This document shows positions 36,712 through 45,653 of a stretch of DNA of 48,114 bases, in pieces. Origin of the DNA: an uncultured Halieaceae bacterium (GTDB lineage Bacteria; Pseudomonadota; Gammaproteobacteria; Pseudomonadales; Halieaceae); assembly GCA_913031575.1 (NCBI GenBank), contig CAJWEV010000012.1, positions 1 through 48,114 on the forward strand, in the 5' to 3' direction. The position numbers were made by a program, and so were the translations under genes. Numbering within the stretch: the stretch's first letter is position 1; each line of letters opens with the position of its first letter. The notes beneath the pieces were generated by a model. The model had not been told where the DNA came from, ran no database searches, and was given only the letters and a program-made list of their open reading frames with translations.

Positions 36712-37401
36712 CTGATTTTTCGCATCCTCAAATACGCACTCGGTGGCTCTTTGCTTCTTGTTGCGGGTCTTTTCTGGCTTGCCTACTTGTCATCGCGCCC
36801 ACCGCTAACGATCGACCCTGCCACCTTGGCGGGTGACGGCTCAGGGATCAATTACTGCGACTTCCCGTTGCTAGATGGCGGTGGTTTGACTGCGAGCGAC
36901 ATTCCCAAAGGCAATACCCCAGGCTGTGGCTACTCACAGTTCCCGCTACCCGTTCTCAGGGACTGCACGGAACCACTGTCAGAGGGTGCGGATGATCTCC
37001 GTGGACTGTGGCGAGCAATAGAGGGCGCGAGAACAGGGCATATCGAGCGCGTCGAGCAGTGTGGCGAGCGTGTCGTCGTCACTGCCGCTGGACTCATTCA
37101 TGACTATGGGCCAAACAGCACCGGTGGGCTAAATACTAATGACACAGAGGGCTGGGCACTGTTTACGGCCGGCGGTAAAGACTTTTGCATGCGGACCTCT
37201 GCGTCGATGATTTGGGAGGAGAAGATTCTGAATTTTTATGTGTTTGGTTGGGGACCTAGAGTTGTACGGCGCTACCGCGATGGTGAGTTCCTCATTTGGG
37301 AATACGCGGACGGCAGCATCAATAAAATGGAACGCTTGTGCCATTTACCCGAGACACACATTGCCCCCAAGCCACGCGGCCCGCGGTACAAGCTCTTTTA
37401 G
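36712..37401 (+). CDS. Membrane-anchored protein of unknown function, apparent CTG or ATT start
   Basis: No known family recognised. Beginning at CTG 36712 the protein has about 229 residues: a basic then hydrophobic N-terminus (IFRILKYALGGSLLLVAGLFWLAYL) forms a signal anchor, and the rest is extracytoplasmic, with Cys-containing segments (YCDFPLL, GCGYSQFPLPVLRDC, FCMRTSAS, RLCHLPE). The start is odd: AGGAGG at 36699-36704 lies seven bases from CTG and ten from ATT, an in-frame TAA at 36682 blocks upstream starts, and the only ordinary candidate in frame, TTG 36751, would remove the anchor. It follows the DUF2855 gene by 28 bp and converges on the HCCA-isomerase gene. Confidence 0.7.
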   Translation: MIFRILKYALGGSLLLVAGLFWLAYLSSRPPLTIDPATLAGDGSGINYCDFPLLDGGGLTASDIPKGNTPGCGYSQFPLPVLRDCTEPLSEGADDLRGLWRAIEGARTGHIERVEQCGERVVVTAAGLIHDYGPNSTGGLNTNDTEGWALFTAGGKDFCMRTSASMIWEEKILNFYVFGWGPRVVRRYRDGEFLIWEYADGSINKMERLCHLPETHIAPKPRGPRYKLF

Positions 37402-37412
37402 GCTGATCTGTC

Positions 37413-38018
37413 TCACCCAGCAAGCGCCTGACGCACCAGCGGCAATTGATCGTTACCAAAATAAAGCTGCGCATCGTTGACGATCATGGTTGGCGAGCCA
37501 TACGCGCCCTTTGCTATGGCCTCTTCTGTGTTGGCTCGCAAGCGGGCCTTGATCGCAGGCTCAACCGCCCTACTCAATAGCGCTTCACTATCGAGACCAA
37601 GGCTCTGAGCCACATCAGCCATAACAAGCGGATCATCAATATTCCGACCATCAGCAAAGTAGGCGTCAAATGCAGTTTGCGTGAAAGCTTGCAACACTTC
37701 CTGGTCGTCCTCAAGCGCACAGCACATACGCATCGGTAGTACAGATTTCACTGGGTGGTGCTCCGTCGGGAAGTCCAGCGGCAAGTCAGCGAGACGAGCC
37801 CACTCGTGTAGCCAGGTGAAGTTATGGATGACCTTAGGGTCGCTTGGGTTGGAACGCGCCGCGTACACACTTTGGTTGACGGCATTGAACACACCTCCCA
37901 CCAAAAAGGGGCGCCACGATACGGTGGCCTGCGTGTCAAAAATGACCCCTTGTACATTATTGAACGCAAGGTAGGTCCAAGGTGAGGAAAGGTCATAGAA
38001 GAATGTGAGCTGCGCCAC
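37413..38018 (-). CDS. 2-hydroxychromene-2-carboxylate isomerase family protein (DsbA-like)
   Basis: Glutathione-dependent thioredoxin-fold protein of 201 residues (DsbA/kappa-GST type). The N-terminal FFYDLSSPWTYLAF (6-19) carries the Ser-Pro motif that binds glutathione in NahD-type isomerases, LPLDFP is the typical insert, and the C-terminus keeps AKGAYGSPTMIVND plus FGNDQLPLV. In aromatic degradation the family isomerises hydroxychromene carboxylates, but no naphthalene genes are present, so another substrate is likely. It converges on the unknown membrane protein with 11 bp between stops and is divergent from the GST gene. Confidence 0.85.
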   Translation of the reverse strand: MAQLTFFYDLSSPWTYLAFNNVQGVIFDTQATVSWRPFLVGGVFNAVNQSVYAARSNPSDPKVIHNFTWLHEWARLADLPLDFPTEHHPVKSVLPMRMCCALEDDQEVLQAFTQTAFDAYFADGRNIDDPLVMADVAQSLGLDSEALLSRAVEPAIKARLRANTEEAIAKGAYGSPTMIVNDAQLYFGNDQLPLVRQALAG

Positions 38019-38179
38019 GTGAAAACCCTCAGAAAAATTTATTAACCGACTCGATACACATCATGCTCGCCACTACATCGAATCAATGCAAGCCCTGACG
38101 CATCTTTATCGGCTCATCAAACGTGCTACATTCTGACGGCTGACAGACCATCAGCAATAACAAAAAAAATGGGGTATTC

Positions 38180-38821
38180 ATGTTAAAAGTCCACGGCGTT
38201 CACGGCTCTCCGTTTGTAAGAAAGGTATTGATTACCCTTGAGTTCAAAGGCCTTGGCTATGAAATGGTCACGCAAATGCCTTTTTCCGGTGATGAGGACT
38301 ACAAAAAGCTCAATCCGCTGGGAAAAATCCCAACACTGGTAGACGGCAATCTAACACTTGGCGATTCCAAAGTGATCTGCCGCTACCTCGAGTCCGCCTA
38401 CCCGGAAGTCCCTTTTTACCCTGCCGATCAGGCAGAGAAGGCTATGGCCGATTGGTACGATGATTTTGCATCCGGACCTGTCGCCGAACTTGCTGCGGGA
38501 ATCTTTTTTCAGCGTTTTATGCGCCCTCGCGCCTTCCAGCAAGAACCCGACGAGGTACTGATTGCCAACATCATTGATAAGAAACTGCCCCCCCTTCTGA
38601 GGTACATCGAAGGACAGTTACCAAGTGAGGCTTACCTATTTGGTGTTTTTTCTATTGCCGACTTGACACTGGTAACGCCCTTCGTGAATGCAAGCTATGC
38701 CGGCTACGACGTTTGCAGTGACGCATACCCAAAGTTTGCTGCACTCATTGAGGCCGTACGCGGAGAGCCTGCCGTTGCAAATATTTTGGCAAACGAGGCG
38801 AAGGCGTTAGGCTTCGGCTGA
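38180..38821 (+). CDS. Glutathione S-transferase family protein
   Basis: Cytosolic GST of 213 residues. The thioredoxin-like domain (1-80) begins MLKVHGVHGSPFVRKVLITLE and contains NPLGKIPTLVDGNLTLGDSKVICRYLE, with the cis-Pro (P51 region) and the glutathione gamma-glutamyl-binding D-S pair (GDSKVI). The helical C-terminal domain (90-210) carries the N-capping motif FSIADLTL. Ser in GSPFV is the probable catalytic residue. GGGG lies six bases before the ATG. Together with the flanking HCCA-isomerase-like and double DsbA-like genes it forms a small glutathione-linked group; substrate unknown. Confidence 0.9.
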   Translation: MLKVHGVHGSPFVRKVLITLEFKGLGYEMVTQMPFSGDEDYKKLNPLGKIPTLVDGNLTLGDSKVICRYLESAYPEVPFYPADQAEKAMADWYDDFASGPVAELAAGIFFQRFMRPRAFQQEPDEVLIANIIDKKLPPLLRYIEGQLPSEAYLFGVFSIADLTLVTPFVNASYAGYDVCSDAYPKFAALIEAVRGEPAVANILANEAKALGFG

Positions 38822-38899
38822 CTCAACCATCGGGTTACGCTGCTCTATCAGTGAGTTACGGTCAACGAAGCCTCGTGCATCGATGCAGCCTTTTACGCA

Positions 38900-40270
38900 C
38901 TAGGTCGCGCTATAAAGGCGTCGAATCTCCCTGGCCACTAGCCACAGCCGGTCTTGGCCCCAAATTTCTAGGTGAGTTTGTCCTTGGGCATCGATTAGTC
39001 GATAGCTGGGCACGCCCCATAAACCACCGTCGTACATCGAGAGTCGATTTGTTTCGAGTAACGTCTCCCACTCTGTCTCGCCTAGATGTATTTTTGCCTC
39101 ACTCCAGCTTAAATCTGCCGACTCGACAACCCGCTTGAGGCCTCGGTTGTTATTCGTGTTAACACCCAGCGCAAACGCGTGCTTTAAGAAGCTGGATAAG
39201 AGCGCATTCCCCTTACCTTGACTCTCCGCCCAAGGATACAGCGAGTAGCACCGCCTCACCGGGTTACCGATGGGGTCATACATCTTTCCGTAGGCAACGC
39301 CGCGCCTACGGGCCTCTCGGGCGGTATCGGAGAAGATATACATACCCTTTTCACGGGTAGCGGGCACACCGCGCATCACCATGGGTAGGACAGGTCGCGT
39401 AACTAACTTGACACCTGCCTTGTTCGCGAGCTCGACTGTTTCATCAAACACAATCGAGGTATACGGACTGCGTAACGAGGGAAAAAACTCGAGTGTAAGA
39501 TCGGACGCATTGTCCACGCCCTCTACAGTCACCTCGGGACATTGCGTAATGTAAGGCTTGCCCGACTGACGGTCTGCACCGAGCTCGCCTAAGCGTGCCT
39601 CTAGGTAGTGAAGTCTATCGACCCCCCAATACCACTCACCTTCGTAATGAAACATAGCACCGGAATAATGTTTGAGTTGTGCGCGCAATGCCGTGGCCAC
39701 AGTCAATCGCTCCTCGGTATGCTCGAGCGAGGCACAGCCATACTGATCAATCAGCGCAGCGAGTGCCGCCTCATCACCCCGCCATAGCGCATCGCCAACT
39801 ATTGCCATCAGCGCTGGGAGCTCGGCTGGAGATACGTTTGCTAACAGCGCATTGACCTTAAGCACGGCATCTGGATTGAGGGGGTTACTGTCTTTCGGAA
39901 AATTAAGGCCATACTCCTCAGCAATTAAAGCCGAATCGTAACGCGAGAGCTTAAGCAGCAAAGCAGCGTCCGGCGCATTCTTACCTTCAGGCCCACGAAC
40001 GATGTGGCAACGCAATTCAATGCCATAGCGCTCAGAAAACTGTCCTAGCACCTGGCTCGCTAAATGACTGTAACCATCTTCCACTTGATGGAAGTAATCA
40101 ACGACATGGGATCGACCCGATTTTTGTCGCGCCTTCTCTGCACGCAGACGGCGTTTTATCAACTTTTTTTCGCTGTTTAGGTAACTGGCAACGTTTGAGG
40201 TAAGACGACGCGCCAACGGCGATGGGTCCATGGTTGCCGCTCCGCCTTGCTCCTTAAATTGCTTTGACAT
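38900..40270 (-). CDS. Duplicated DsbA/HCCA-isomerase-like thioredoxin-fold protein
   Basis: Protein of 456 residues with two thioredoxin-fold halves. After a basic N-terminus (K/R-rich at 25-50), the first half begins HVVDYFHQVEDGYSHLA (55-71) and the second DLTLEFFPSLRSPYTSIVFDET (about 257-278), the latter with the Ser-Pro-Tyr motif. The second half keeps a helical insert and the cis-Pro region LWGVPSYRLID. No CxxC pair is visible, so redox isomerase activity of the DsbA kind is unlikely; glutathione-dependent isomerase or transferase activity is inferred. The two-domain arrangement is about twice the length of family members. It lies 169 bp behind fdhD. Confidence 0.75.
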   Translation of the reverse strand: MSKQFKEQGGAATMDPSPLARRLTSNVASYLNSEKKLIKRRLRAEKARQKSGRSHVVDYFHQVEDGYSHLASQVLGQFSERYGIELRCHIVRGPEGKNAPDAALLLKLSRYDSALIAEEYGLNFPKDSNPLNPDAVLKVNALLANVSPAELPALMAIVGDALWRGDEAALAALIDQYGCASLEHTEERLTVATALRAQLKHYSGAMFHYEGEWYWGVDRLHYLEARLGELGADRQSGKPYITQCPEVTVEGVDNASDLTLEFFPSLRSPYTSIVFDETVELANKAGVKLVTRPVLPMVMRGVPATREKGMYIFSDTAREARRRGVAYGKMYDPIGNPVRRCYSLYPWAESQGKGNALLSSFLKHAFALGVNTNNNRGLKRVVESADLSWSEAKIHLGETEWETLLETNRLSMYDGGLWGVPSYRLIDAQGQTHLEIWGQDRLWLVAREIRRLYSAT

Positions 40271-40439
40271 GACGTCCCCGGGGTAGTGTTGTTTTTGGTT
40301 TCAGTGCGGCTAGACACACTATGTGAACCATCCCGAAAAAGATATGGAACATATTTTCTTTTAAAAAACTGTGCCAACACTCCCCGAAATCCGCTCCAAG
40401 ACAGGTTCAGTTCAGGGATAGGCACCTATATCAATCGGT

Positions 40440-41243
40440 CTATGAATACAGGGCATGCCGGCCACTTGATGCAAAGGCAATGAGCTTGAGGTTAGCCTCC
40501 TTCGCAGTCTCTATTGCCATAGAAGTCGGTGCCGATACTGCCGCCAAGACACCAATACCTGCCGTTGCGGCTTTTGCCACCATCTCATAGCTCGCACGGC
40601 TACTCACCAGCACAAATCCATTAGCCGCTTTCAAACTATGCCAGCCGATGAGTTTATCGAGCGCATTATGCCGCCCAACATCCTCCCTCAGCGAGACGAT
40701 ATTGCCATCCGTATCGCACCACATCGCCGCGTGTGCACCCGATGTGGACTGAGAAACCACTTGTTTTCGTCGCATATCGCTTAATGCTTTATCGAGTGCA
40801 GCCTGACTGGGTAAACTCTCAGGCTGCACTCGCGATATATCTCTTGTCATGTGCTCAATCGACTCAATGCCGCAAAGACCACAACCACTCGGTCCGGCCA
40901 TAGACCGGCGCCGAGATTTCAATCGATGCGCGGTTTCGTTAGAAACGGTGGCATTCACGGCGACGCCGACATCACCAAGCTTTATCTCAATATCAAATAT
41001 TGCTCGAGCGCCATCAACGATACCCTCGCCAATGGCGAATCCACGAATGAAATCTTCTAGGTCCGCAGGCGTGGCCATCATTACTGCATACGAAATAGCG
41101 TTGAATGAAATGGCAACGGGTACTTCATTGACAACCGCATCAAAGTTTTCAACAAAGCCGCCATCCTCGTGTAGGCGGCGACTTACCGATACTACTGAGG
41201 GATCCACTTCGCTCACATCACTGCGCACACCCTTAGCCAACAA
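40440..41243 (-). CDS. fdhD: Formate dehydrogenase accessory sulfurtransferase FdhD
   Basis: Delivers sulfur to the molybdenum cofactor of formate dehydrogenase, in the cytoplasm. The 267 residues carry the essential cysteine pair C121 and C124 in GCGLCGIES. The family segment VALREDVGRHNALDKLIG is present as VSLREDVGRHNALDKL, and SSRASYEMVAKA near 205 also matches. It begins at TTG 41243 (or the next TTG codon), overlapping the fdsA stop by 11 bp, with GGGAG upstream, so translation is coupled. The numbering of the Cys pair agrees with E. coli FdhD. It is the last gene of the operon. Confidence 0.94.
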   Translation of the reverse strand: MLAKGVRSDVSEVDPSVVSVSRRLHEDGGFVENFDAVVNEVPVAISFNAISYAVMMATPADLEDFIRGFAIGEGIVDGARAIFDIEIKLGDVGVAVNATVSNETAHRLKSRRRSMAGPSGCGLCGIESIEHMTRDISRVQPESLPSQAALDKALSDMRRKQVVSQSTSGAHAAMWCDTDGNIVSLREDVGRHNALDKLIGWHSLKAANGFVLVSSRASYEMVAKAATAGIGVLAAVSAPTSMAIETAKEANLKLIAFASSGRHALYS

Positions 41244-44091
41244 CAGGCTCCCTCGCCAAGCGCTGCTGTTTCAAGTCAAAGTTCTTCTGACGCTCTTGCC
41301 AGTCAGACGGCTGAGTAACGCGAGTCACCTGCACAGCAGTCACCTTGTACTCTGGACAGTTGGTCGCCCAATCAGAGCTATCGGTTGTAATGACGTTTGC
41401 ACCCGAGACAGGATGATGGAAGGTCGTATAGACGACACCGGGCCGGACACGGTGCGACAATCGAGCATGTAAAACGGTATCGCCCATACGACTCGATATG
41501 CCGACCCAGTCTCCCTCACAAATACCACGTTCTTGCGCATCTTCGGGGTGAATTTCCAGAACATCCTCCTCGTGCCAAGCGGAATTTTCAGTACGGCGAG
41601 TCTGCGCACCCACGTTGTACTGACTCAGTATGCGTCCTGTTGTCATAATAAGCGGGAAACGACGTGAGCATCGCTCATCAGTTGGTACGTACTCTGTGAC
41701 AATGAATTGCCCCAAACCACGCGTAAAGGACTCCTCATGCATTGTGGGTGTACCCTCGGAATCCTCGTCCCAGCAGGGCCACTGGATGCTGCCCAAGCGC
41801 TCAATTTTCTCGTAAGTGACACCCGCGAAGGTGGGTGTCAGTGCAGATATCTCGCGCATAATCTGCTCGGGACTCTCGTAATCCCAATCGCAGCCAAGCG
41901 CTTGAGCCAGACCCAGTGTCGACTGCCAATCGGCTTTGCCAGCGAGAGGCTCCATCGCCTTTCTAACACGTGAAATACGACGTTCTGCATTGGTAAATGT
42001 GCCGTCTTTCTCCAAAAACGAAGAGCCGGGTAAGAAGACATGCGCGAACTTAGCGGTTTCATTTAGGAAAATGTCCTGAACGATCAGACATTCCATCGAC
42101 TCAAGTGCGGCTTCGACATGCTGTGTGTTGGGATCCGACTGTGCAATGTCCTCGCCTTGGCAATACAAGCCTTTAAAAGCGCCAGACACGGCTTCTTCGA
42201 ACATGTTGGGTATGCGATGCCCCGGTTCAGGGTCCAATGTGACGCCCCAGGCGACCTCAAAACTTCCGCGAACCGTATCATCGCTCACCGGTCGATAGCC
42301 CGGCAATTCGTGTGGAAATGAGCCCATATCGCAGGAACCCTGAACGTTGTTTTGCCCGCGAAGTGGATTCACACCTACACCGCGGCGACCTATATTACCA
42401 GTCAGCATAGCCAAGTTAGCGATAGCCATGACCGTTGTCGAACCCTGACTGTGCTCGGTAACGCCCAATCCGTAATAGATAGCAGCGTTGCCGCCCGTTG
42501 CATAAAGACGGGCAGCTACACGCACATCATCTGCATGCACGCCCGTATGAGCCTCCATCGCCTCTGGCGAGTTCTCCGGTTGTTGGATAAAAGTCAGCCA
42601 GTTGCTGAATGCAACCTTTTCACAACGTGAATCTACAAAGCTTTGGTCGATTAAGCCCTCATCTGCGATGGTGTGCGCTATGGCATTCAAGAGAGCCACG
42701 TTCGCACCGGGACGGACCGGTAAGTGAAGATCGGATCGCACGTGCGGGGCACCAACGATTTCAATCCGACGAGGATCAATAACGATAAGGTGAGCACCCT
42801 CTCGCAGTCGTTTCTTTAAGCGCGACCCAAAAACCGGGTGCGCCTCTGTAGGGTTGGCTCCCATCACAACAATCACGTCAGCATCGGCAACGGATGCGAA
42901 ATCCTGTGTTCCAGCTGACTCACCCAAGGTCTGCTTCAGACCATACCCAGTCGGCGAATGGCAGACGCGAGCGCAGGTATCTACGTTGTTATTGCCAAAT
43001 CCGGTCCTCACCATTTTCTGGACCAGCCACACTTCCTCATTCGTGCAACGCGAAGAGGAAATAGCGCCAATGCTCTTGGTGCCGTATTTGTCTTGAATCG
43101 CCCGCAACCGACTGGCTGCAAATGTCAGAGCCTCATCCCAGCTGACGCGCTTCCAAGGATCATCAATCGAATCTCGAATCATCGGCTCGGTCATGCGATC
43201 TTTGTGAGTCGCGTAGCCAAAGGCAAAACGGCCTTTTACACAGGCATGCCCCTCGTTAGCTTTGCCATCTTTCCACGGCGTCATACGAATCACTTCTTGA
43301 CCTCGCATTTCAGCCTTGAAGCCACAGCCAACACCGCAGTAAGCGCAGGTTGTTGTCACCGAATGCTCCGGTATCCCACTCTCAATGATGCTGTTTTCGG
43401 TCAACGTGGCCGTAGGACAGGCTGCGACACAGGCACCGCAACTGACACAGTCTGAATCTAAAAAGTTCGTCTCAGGCCCTACGCTAACGCGAGAATCAAA
43501 GCCGCGCCCCGAAATAGTTAGCGCAAAAGTTCCTTGAGTTTCTTCACAGGCGCGCACGCAACGCGAGCAAACAATACATTTGGACGAATCGAAGGTGAAA
43601 TACGGACTACTCTCGTCTTTCTCAAGCTCGGTGTGATTTTCGCCCGCGAACCCATAACGTACGTCGCGCAGGCCCACCTCACCTGCCGTCGACTGTAGCT
43701 CACAGTCGCCATTGGTCGGACAAGTGAGGCAATCCAGTGGATGATCGCTGATGTAGAGCTCCATCACACCGCGTCGAATTTTTGCCAACTGATCGCTCTG
43801 AGTAGTGACGGTCATACCGGCTTCTACCGGCGTGGTACAAGACGAGGGGTAGCCCCGTTTCCCCTCAATCTCAACCAAGCACACTCGACAGGATCCAAAA
43901 GACTCAACCGTATCGGTAGCACACAGTTTCGGGACCTTAATGCCAGCCTCAAAGGCAGCACGCATAACTGAGGTGCCCGCAGGTACAGAAACGTCCCGCC
44001 CGTCAATGGATAAGGTCACAAGCTCAGTGGACTTTGAACTGGGTGTGCCGAAGTCTGCTTGTGGCTGATAAAATTCGACCATACTGTTCAC
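41233..44091 (-). CDS. fdsA: NAD-dependent formate dehydrogenase, alpha (molybdopterin) subunit
   Basis: Catalytic subunit of 952 residues that oxidises formate to CO2 at a bis-MGD molybdenum (or tungsten) site. Iron-sulfur ligands are readable: [2Fe-2S] C57, C68, C71, C85; His-ligated [4Fe-4S] H117, C121, C124, C130; two ferredoxin-like clusters at C172/175/178/182 and C215/218/221/225; proximal cluster C249, C252, C256, C284. The Mo ligand is C377 followed by H378 in ARVCHSP, so the enzyme uses Cys, not selenocysteine. The C-terminal MopB domain ends near 930. It overlaps fdsB by four bases (ATGA). Confidence 0.95.
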   Translation of the reverse strand: MNSMVEFYQPQADFGTPSSKSTELVTLSIDGRDVSVPAGTSVMRAAFEAGIKVPKLCATDTVESFGSCRVCLVEIEGKRGYPSSCTTPVEAGMTVTTQSDQLAKIRRGVMELYISDHPLDCLTCPTNGDCELQSTAGEVGLRDVRYGFAGENHTELEKDESSPYFTFDSSKCIVCSRCVRACEETQGTFALTISGRGFDSRVSVGPETNFLDSDCVSCGACVAACPTATLTENSIIESGIPEHSVTTTCAYCGVGCGFKAEMRGQEVIRMTPWKDGKANEGHACVKGRFAFGYATHKDRMTEPMIRDSIDDPWKRVSWDEALTFAASRLRAIQDKYGTKSIGAISSSRCTNEEVWLVQKMVRTGFGNNNVDTCARVCHSPTGYGLKQTLGESAGTQDFASVADADVIVVMGANPTEAHPVFGSRLKKRLREGAHLIVIDPRRIEIVGAPHVRSDLHLPVRPGANVALLNAIAHTIADEGLIDQSFVDSRCEKVAFSNWLTFIQQPENSPEAMEAHTGVHADDVRVAARLYATGGNAAIYYGLGVTEHSQGSTTVMAIANLAMLTGNIGRRGVGVNPLRGQNNVQGSCDMGSFPHELPGYRPVSDDTVRGSFEVAWGVTLDPEPGHRIPNMFEEAVSGAFKGLYCQGEDIAQSDPNTQHVEAALESMECLIVQDIFLNETAKFAHVFLPGSSFLEKDGTFTNAERRISRVRKAMEPLAGKADWQSTLGLAQALGCDWDYESPEQIMREISALTPTFAGVTYEKIERLGSIQWPCWDEDSEGTPTMHEESFTRGLGQFIVTEYVPTDERCSRRFPLIMTTGRILSQYNVGAQTRRTENSAWHEEDVLEIHPEDAQERGICEGDWVGISSRMGDTVLHARLSHRVRPGVVYTTFHHPVSGANVITTDSSDWATNCPEYKVTAVQVTRVTQPSDWQERQKNFDLKQQRLAREPVVG

Positions 44092-45653
44092 ACGGCCACC
44101 TCATACTGATTGTATGTAACCCAGAAGTCCTCAGGGAAGTTATCCATAGCACTCTTCACTGGCAAAGGCGTCAAACCACCCATGGCGCAGAGCGATGCTT
44201 GCTCCATCGTCTCGCACAGATCACGCAATAAAATTAAGTCGTTCGATGACGCCCTATTGTCGACCACGCGGTCCAGTACCTCTCTACCACGGACTGCTCC
44301 AATCCGGCACGGCGTGCACTTTCCGCAGGACTCTTTTGCGCAAAAATCCATTGCGAAGTGAGCCTGTTTAGCCATATCGACGGTGTCGTCAAAAACAACA
44401 ATGCCGCCATGCCCAAGCATTCCGCCAAGCTCGGCCAGAGCCTCGTAGGTCAGGGGTACGTCTAGCTGATCGCTAGAAAGGTAAGCACCGAGTGGGCCAC
44501 CTACCTGCACCGCACGGACCGGACGCCCTGAGCGCGTTCCACCGCCCCATTCATGGATAACCTCATTGAGCGAGACGCCAAAAGGAACCTCAATCAGACC
44601 ACCGTTTCTGATGTTGCCAGCGAGCTGTAACGGCATTGTTCCCTTTGAGCGATCAACACCGTGCCGCGCGTACTCAGCGCCGCCGTCGGCCAAAATCGAG
44701 CTAACAGACGCCAGGGTCAGGACATTATTCACCACCGTGGGCTTACCAAAGAGGCCTTCAATGGCAGGCAAAGGTGGCTTTGCTCTCACAACCCCACGTT
44801 TCCCCTCGAGGCTATTGAGCAAGGCCGTTTCCTCACCGCAAATGTAAGAGCCCGCGCCCATTCGGACCTCTAACTCAAATCGTTGTCCGCTACCACAGAG
44901 GTCTGCTCCCAAGTAGCCCTCTGCCATTGCAACATCGATCGCTTTCTCCAGCATTTTCTGTGCACGCGGGTATTCAGATCGTAGATAGATAAACCCCTTG
45001 GTGGCACCAACCGCCAACCCCGAGATCGTCATTCCCTCAATGAGCTGGTGCGGGTCCGCTTCCATCAGTAATCGATCAGCGAAGGTGCCGGAGTCGCCCT
45101 CATCGGCATTACAAACAATGTATTTTTGTTCGCCCTCGGCATCGAGAACTGTCTGCCACTTAATGCCCGTTGGAAACGCGGCGCCACCTCGTCCCCGAAG
45201 GCCCGACACTTTAATCTCATCGACAATGGCTTGCGGCGAAAGTGTTAGCGCACGCTCAAGGCCACGGTATCCGTCCAGTGCGCGGTAGTTACCGAGGTCA
45301 GCTGGATCACCCTCGCCACAGCGCTTGAACGTAATGCGTGTTTGGTTTTCCAACCAGGGAATATCGTTCACCCGGCCCAAGTAATTTGAATGACACTCGC
45401 ACTCACCGTCGGTAATCGCAGTAACAAGTGAAGGAACGTCAGCCACAGAGACAGGACCAAAAGCCAATCGCCCTTGCTCACCCATTTCGATCTCGACCAG
45501 GGGCTCCAAACCAAAGGCACCGCGCGATCCATTTCTCACCAGCGTGTAACTTAACTCTGCGTCGAGCGCCGCCTGAACGAAGGCTGTCACGACACGCTCC
45601 GCACCGACGGAGACCGCTGTCGTATCTTGCGAGATATAAACCGTGATCGTCAT
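44088..45653 (-). CDS. fdsB: NAD-dependent formate dehydrogenase, beta subunit (NuoF-like)
   Basis: Flavin and NAD+-binding subunit of 521 residues. An N-terminal thioredoxin-like domain (about 1-110, starting MTITVYISQDT) precedes the NuoF-like region with the NADH/FMN motif GLRGRGGAAFPTG, MGAGSYICGEETALLNSLEG and the [4Fe-4S] motif ESCGKCTPCRIGAVRG near 425, with the fourth Cys further downstream. It passes electrons from FdsA to NAD+. Overlaps of four bases with fdsG and fdsA indicate strict translational coupling. Long length reflects the fused N-terminal domain, as in Rhodobacter and Cupriavidus FdsB. Confidence 0.94.
   Translation of the reverse strand: MTITVYISQDTTAVSVGAERVVTAFVQAALDAELSYTLVRNGSRGAFGLEPLVEIEMGEQGRLAFGPVSVADVPSLVTAITDGECECHSNYLGRVNDIPWLENQTRITFKRCGEGDPADLGNYRALDGYRGLERALTLSPQAIVDEIKVSGLRGRGGAAFPTGIKWQTVLDAEGEQKYIVCNADEGDSGTFADRLLMEADPHQLIEGMTISGLAVGATKGFIYLRSEYPRAQKMLEKAIDVAMAEGYLGADLCGSGQRFELEVRMGAGSYICGEETALLNSLEGKRGVVRAKPPLPAIEGLFGKPTVVNNVLTLASVSSILADGGAEYARHGVDRSKGTMPLQLAGNIRNGGLIEVPFGVSLNEVIHEWGGGTRSGRPVRAVQVGGPLGAYLSSDQLDVPLTYEALAELGGMLGHGGIVVFDDTVDMAKQAHFAMDFCAKESCGKCTPCRIGAVRGREVLDRVVDNRASSNDLILLRDLCETMEQASLCAMGGLTPLPVKSAMDNFPEDFWVTYNQYEVAV

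Noticed and set aside
40177-40425. Minus-strand 82-codon frame between fdhD and the double-DsbA gene, considered as fdsD
   Set aside because: It does not resemble FdsD and runs into the start of the next gene.
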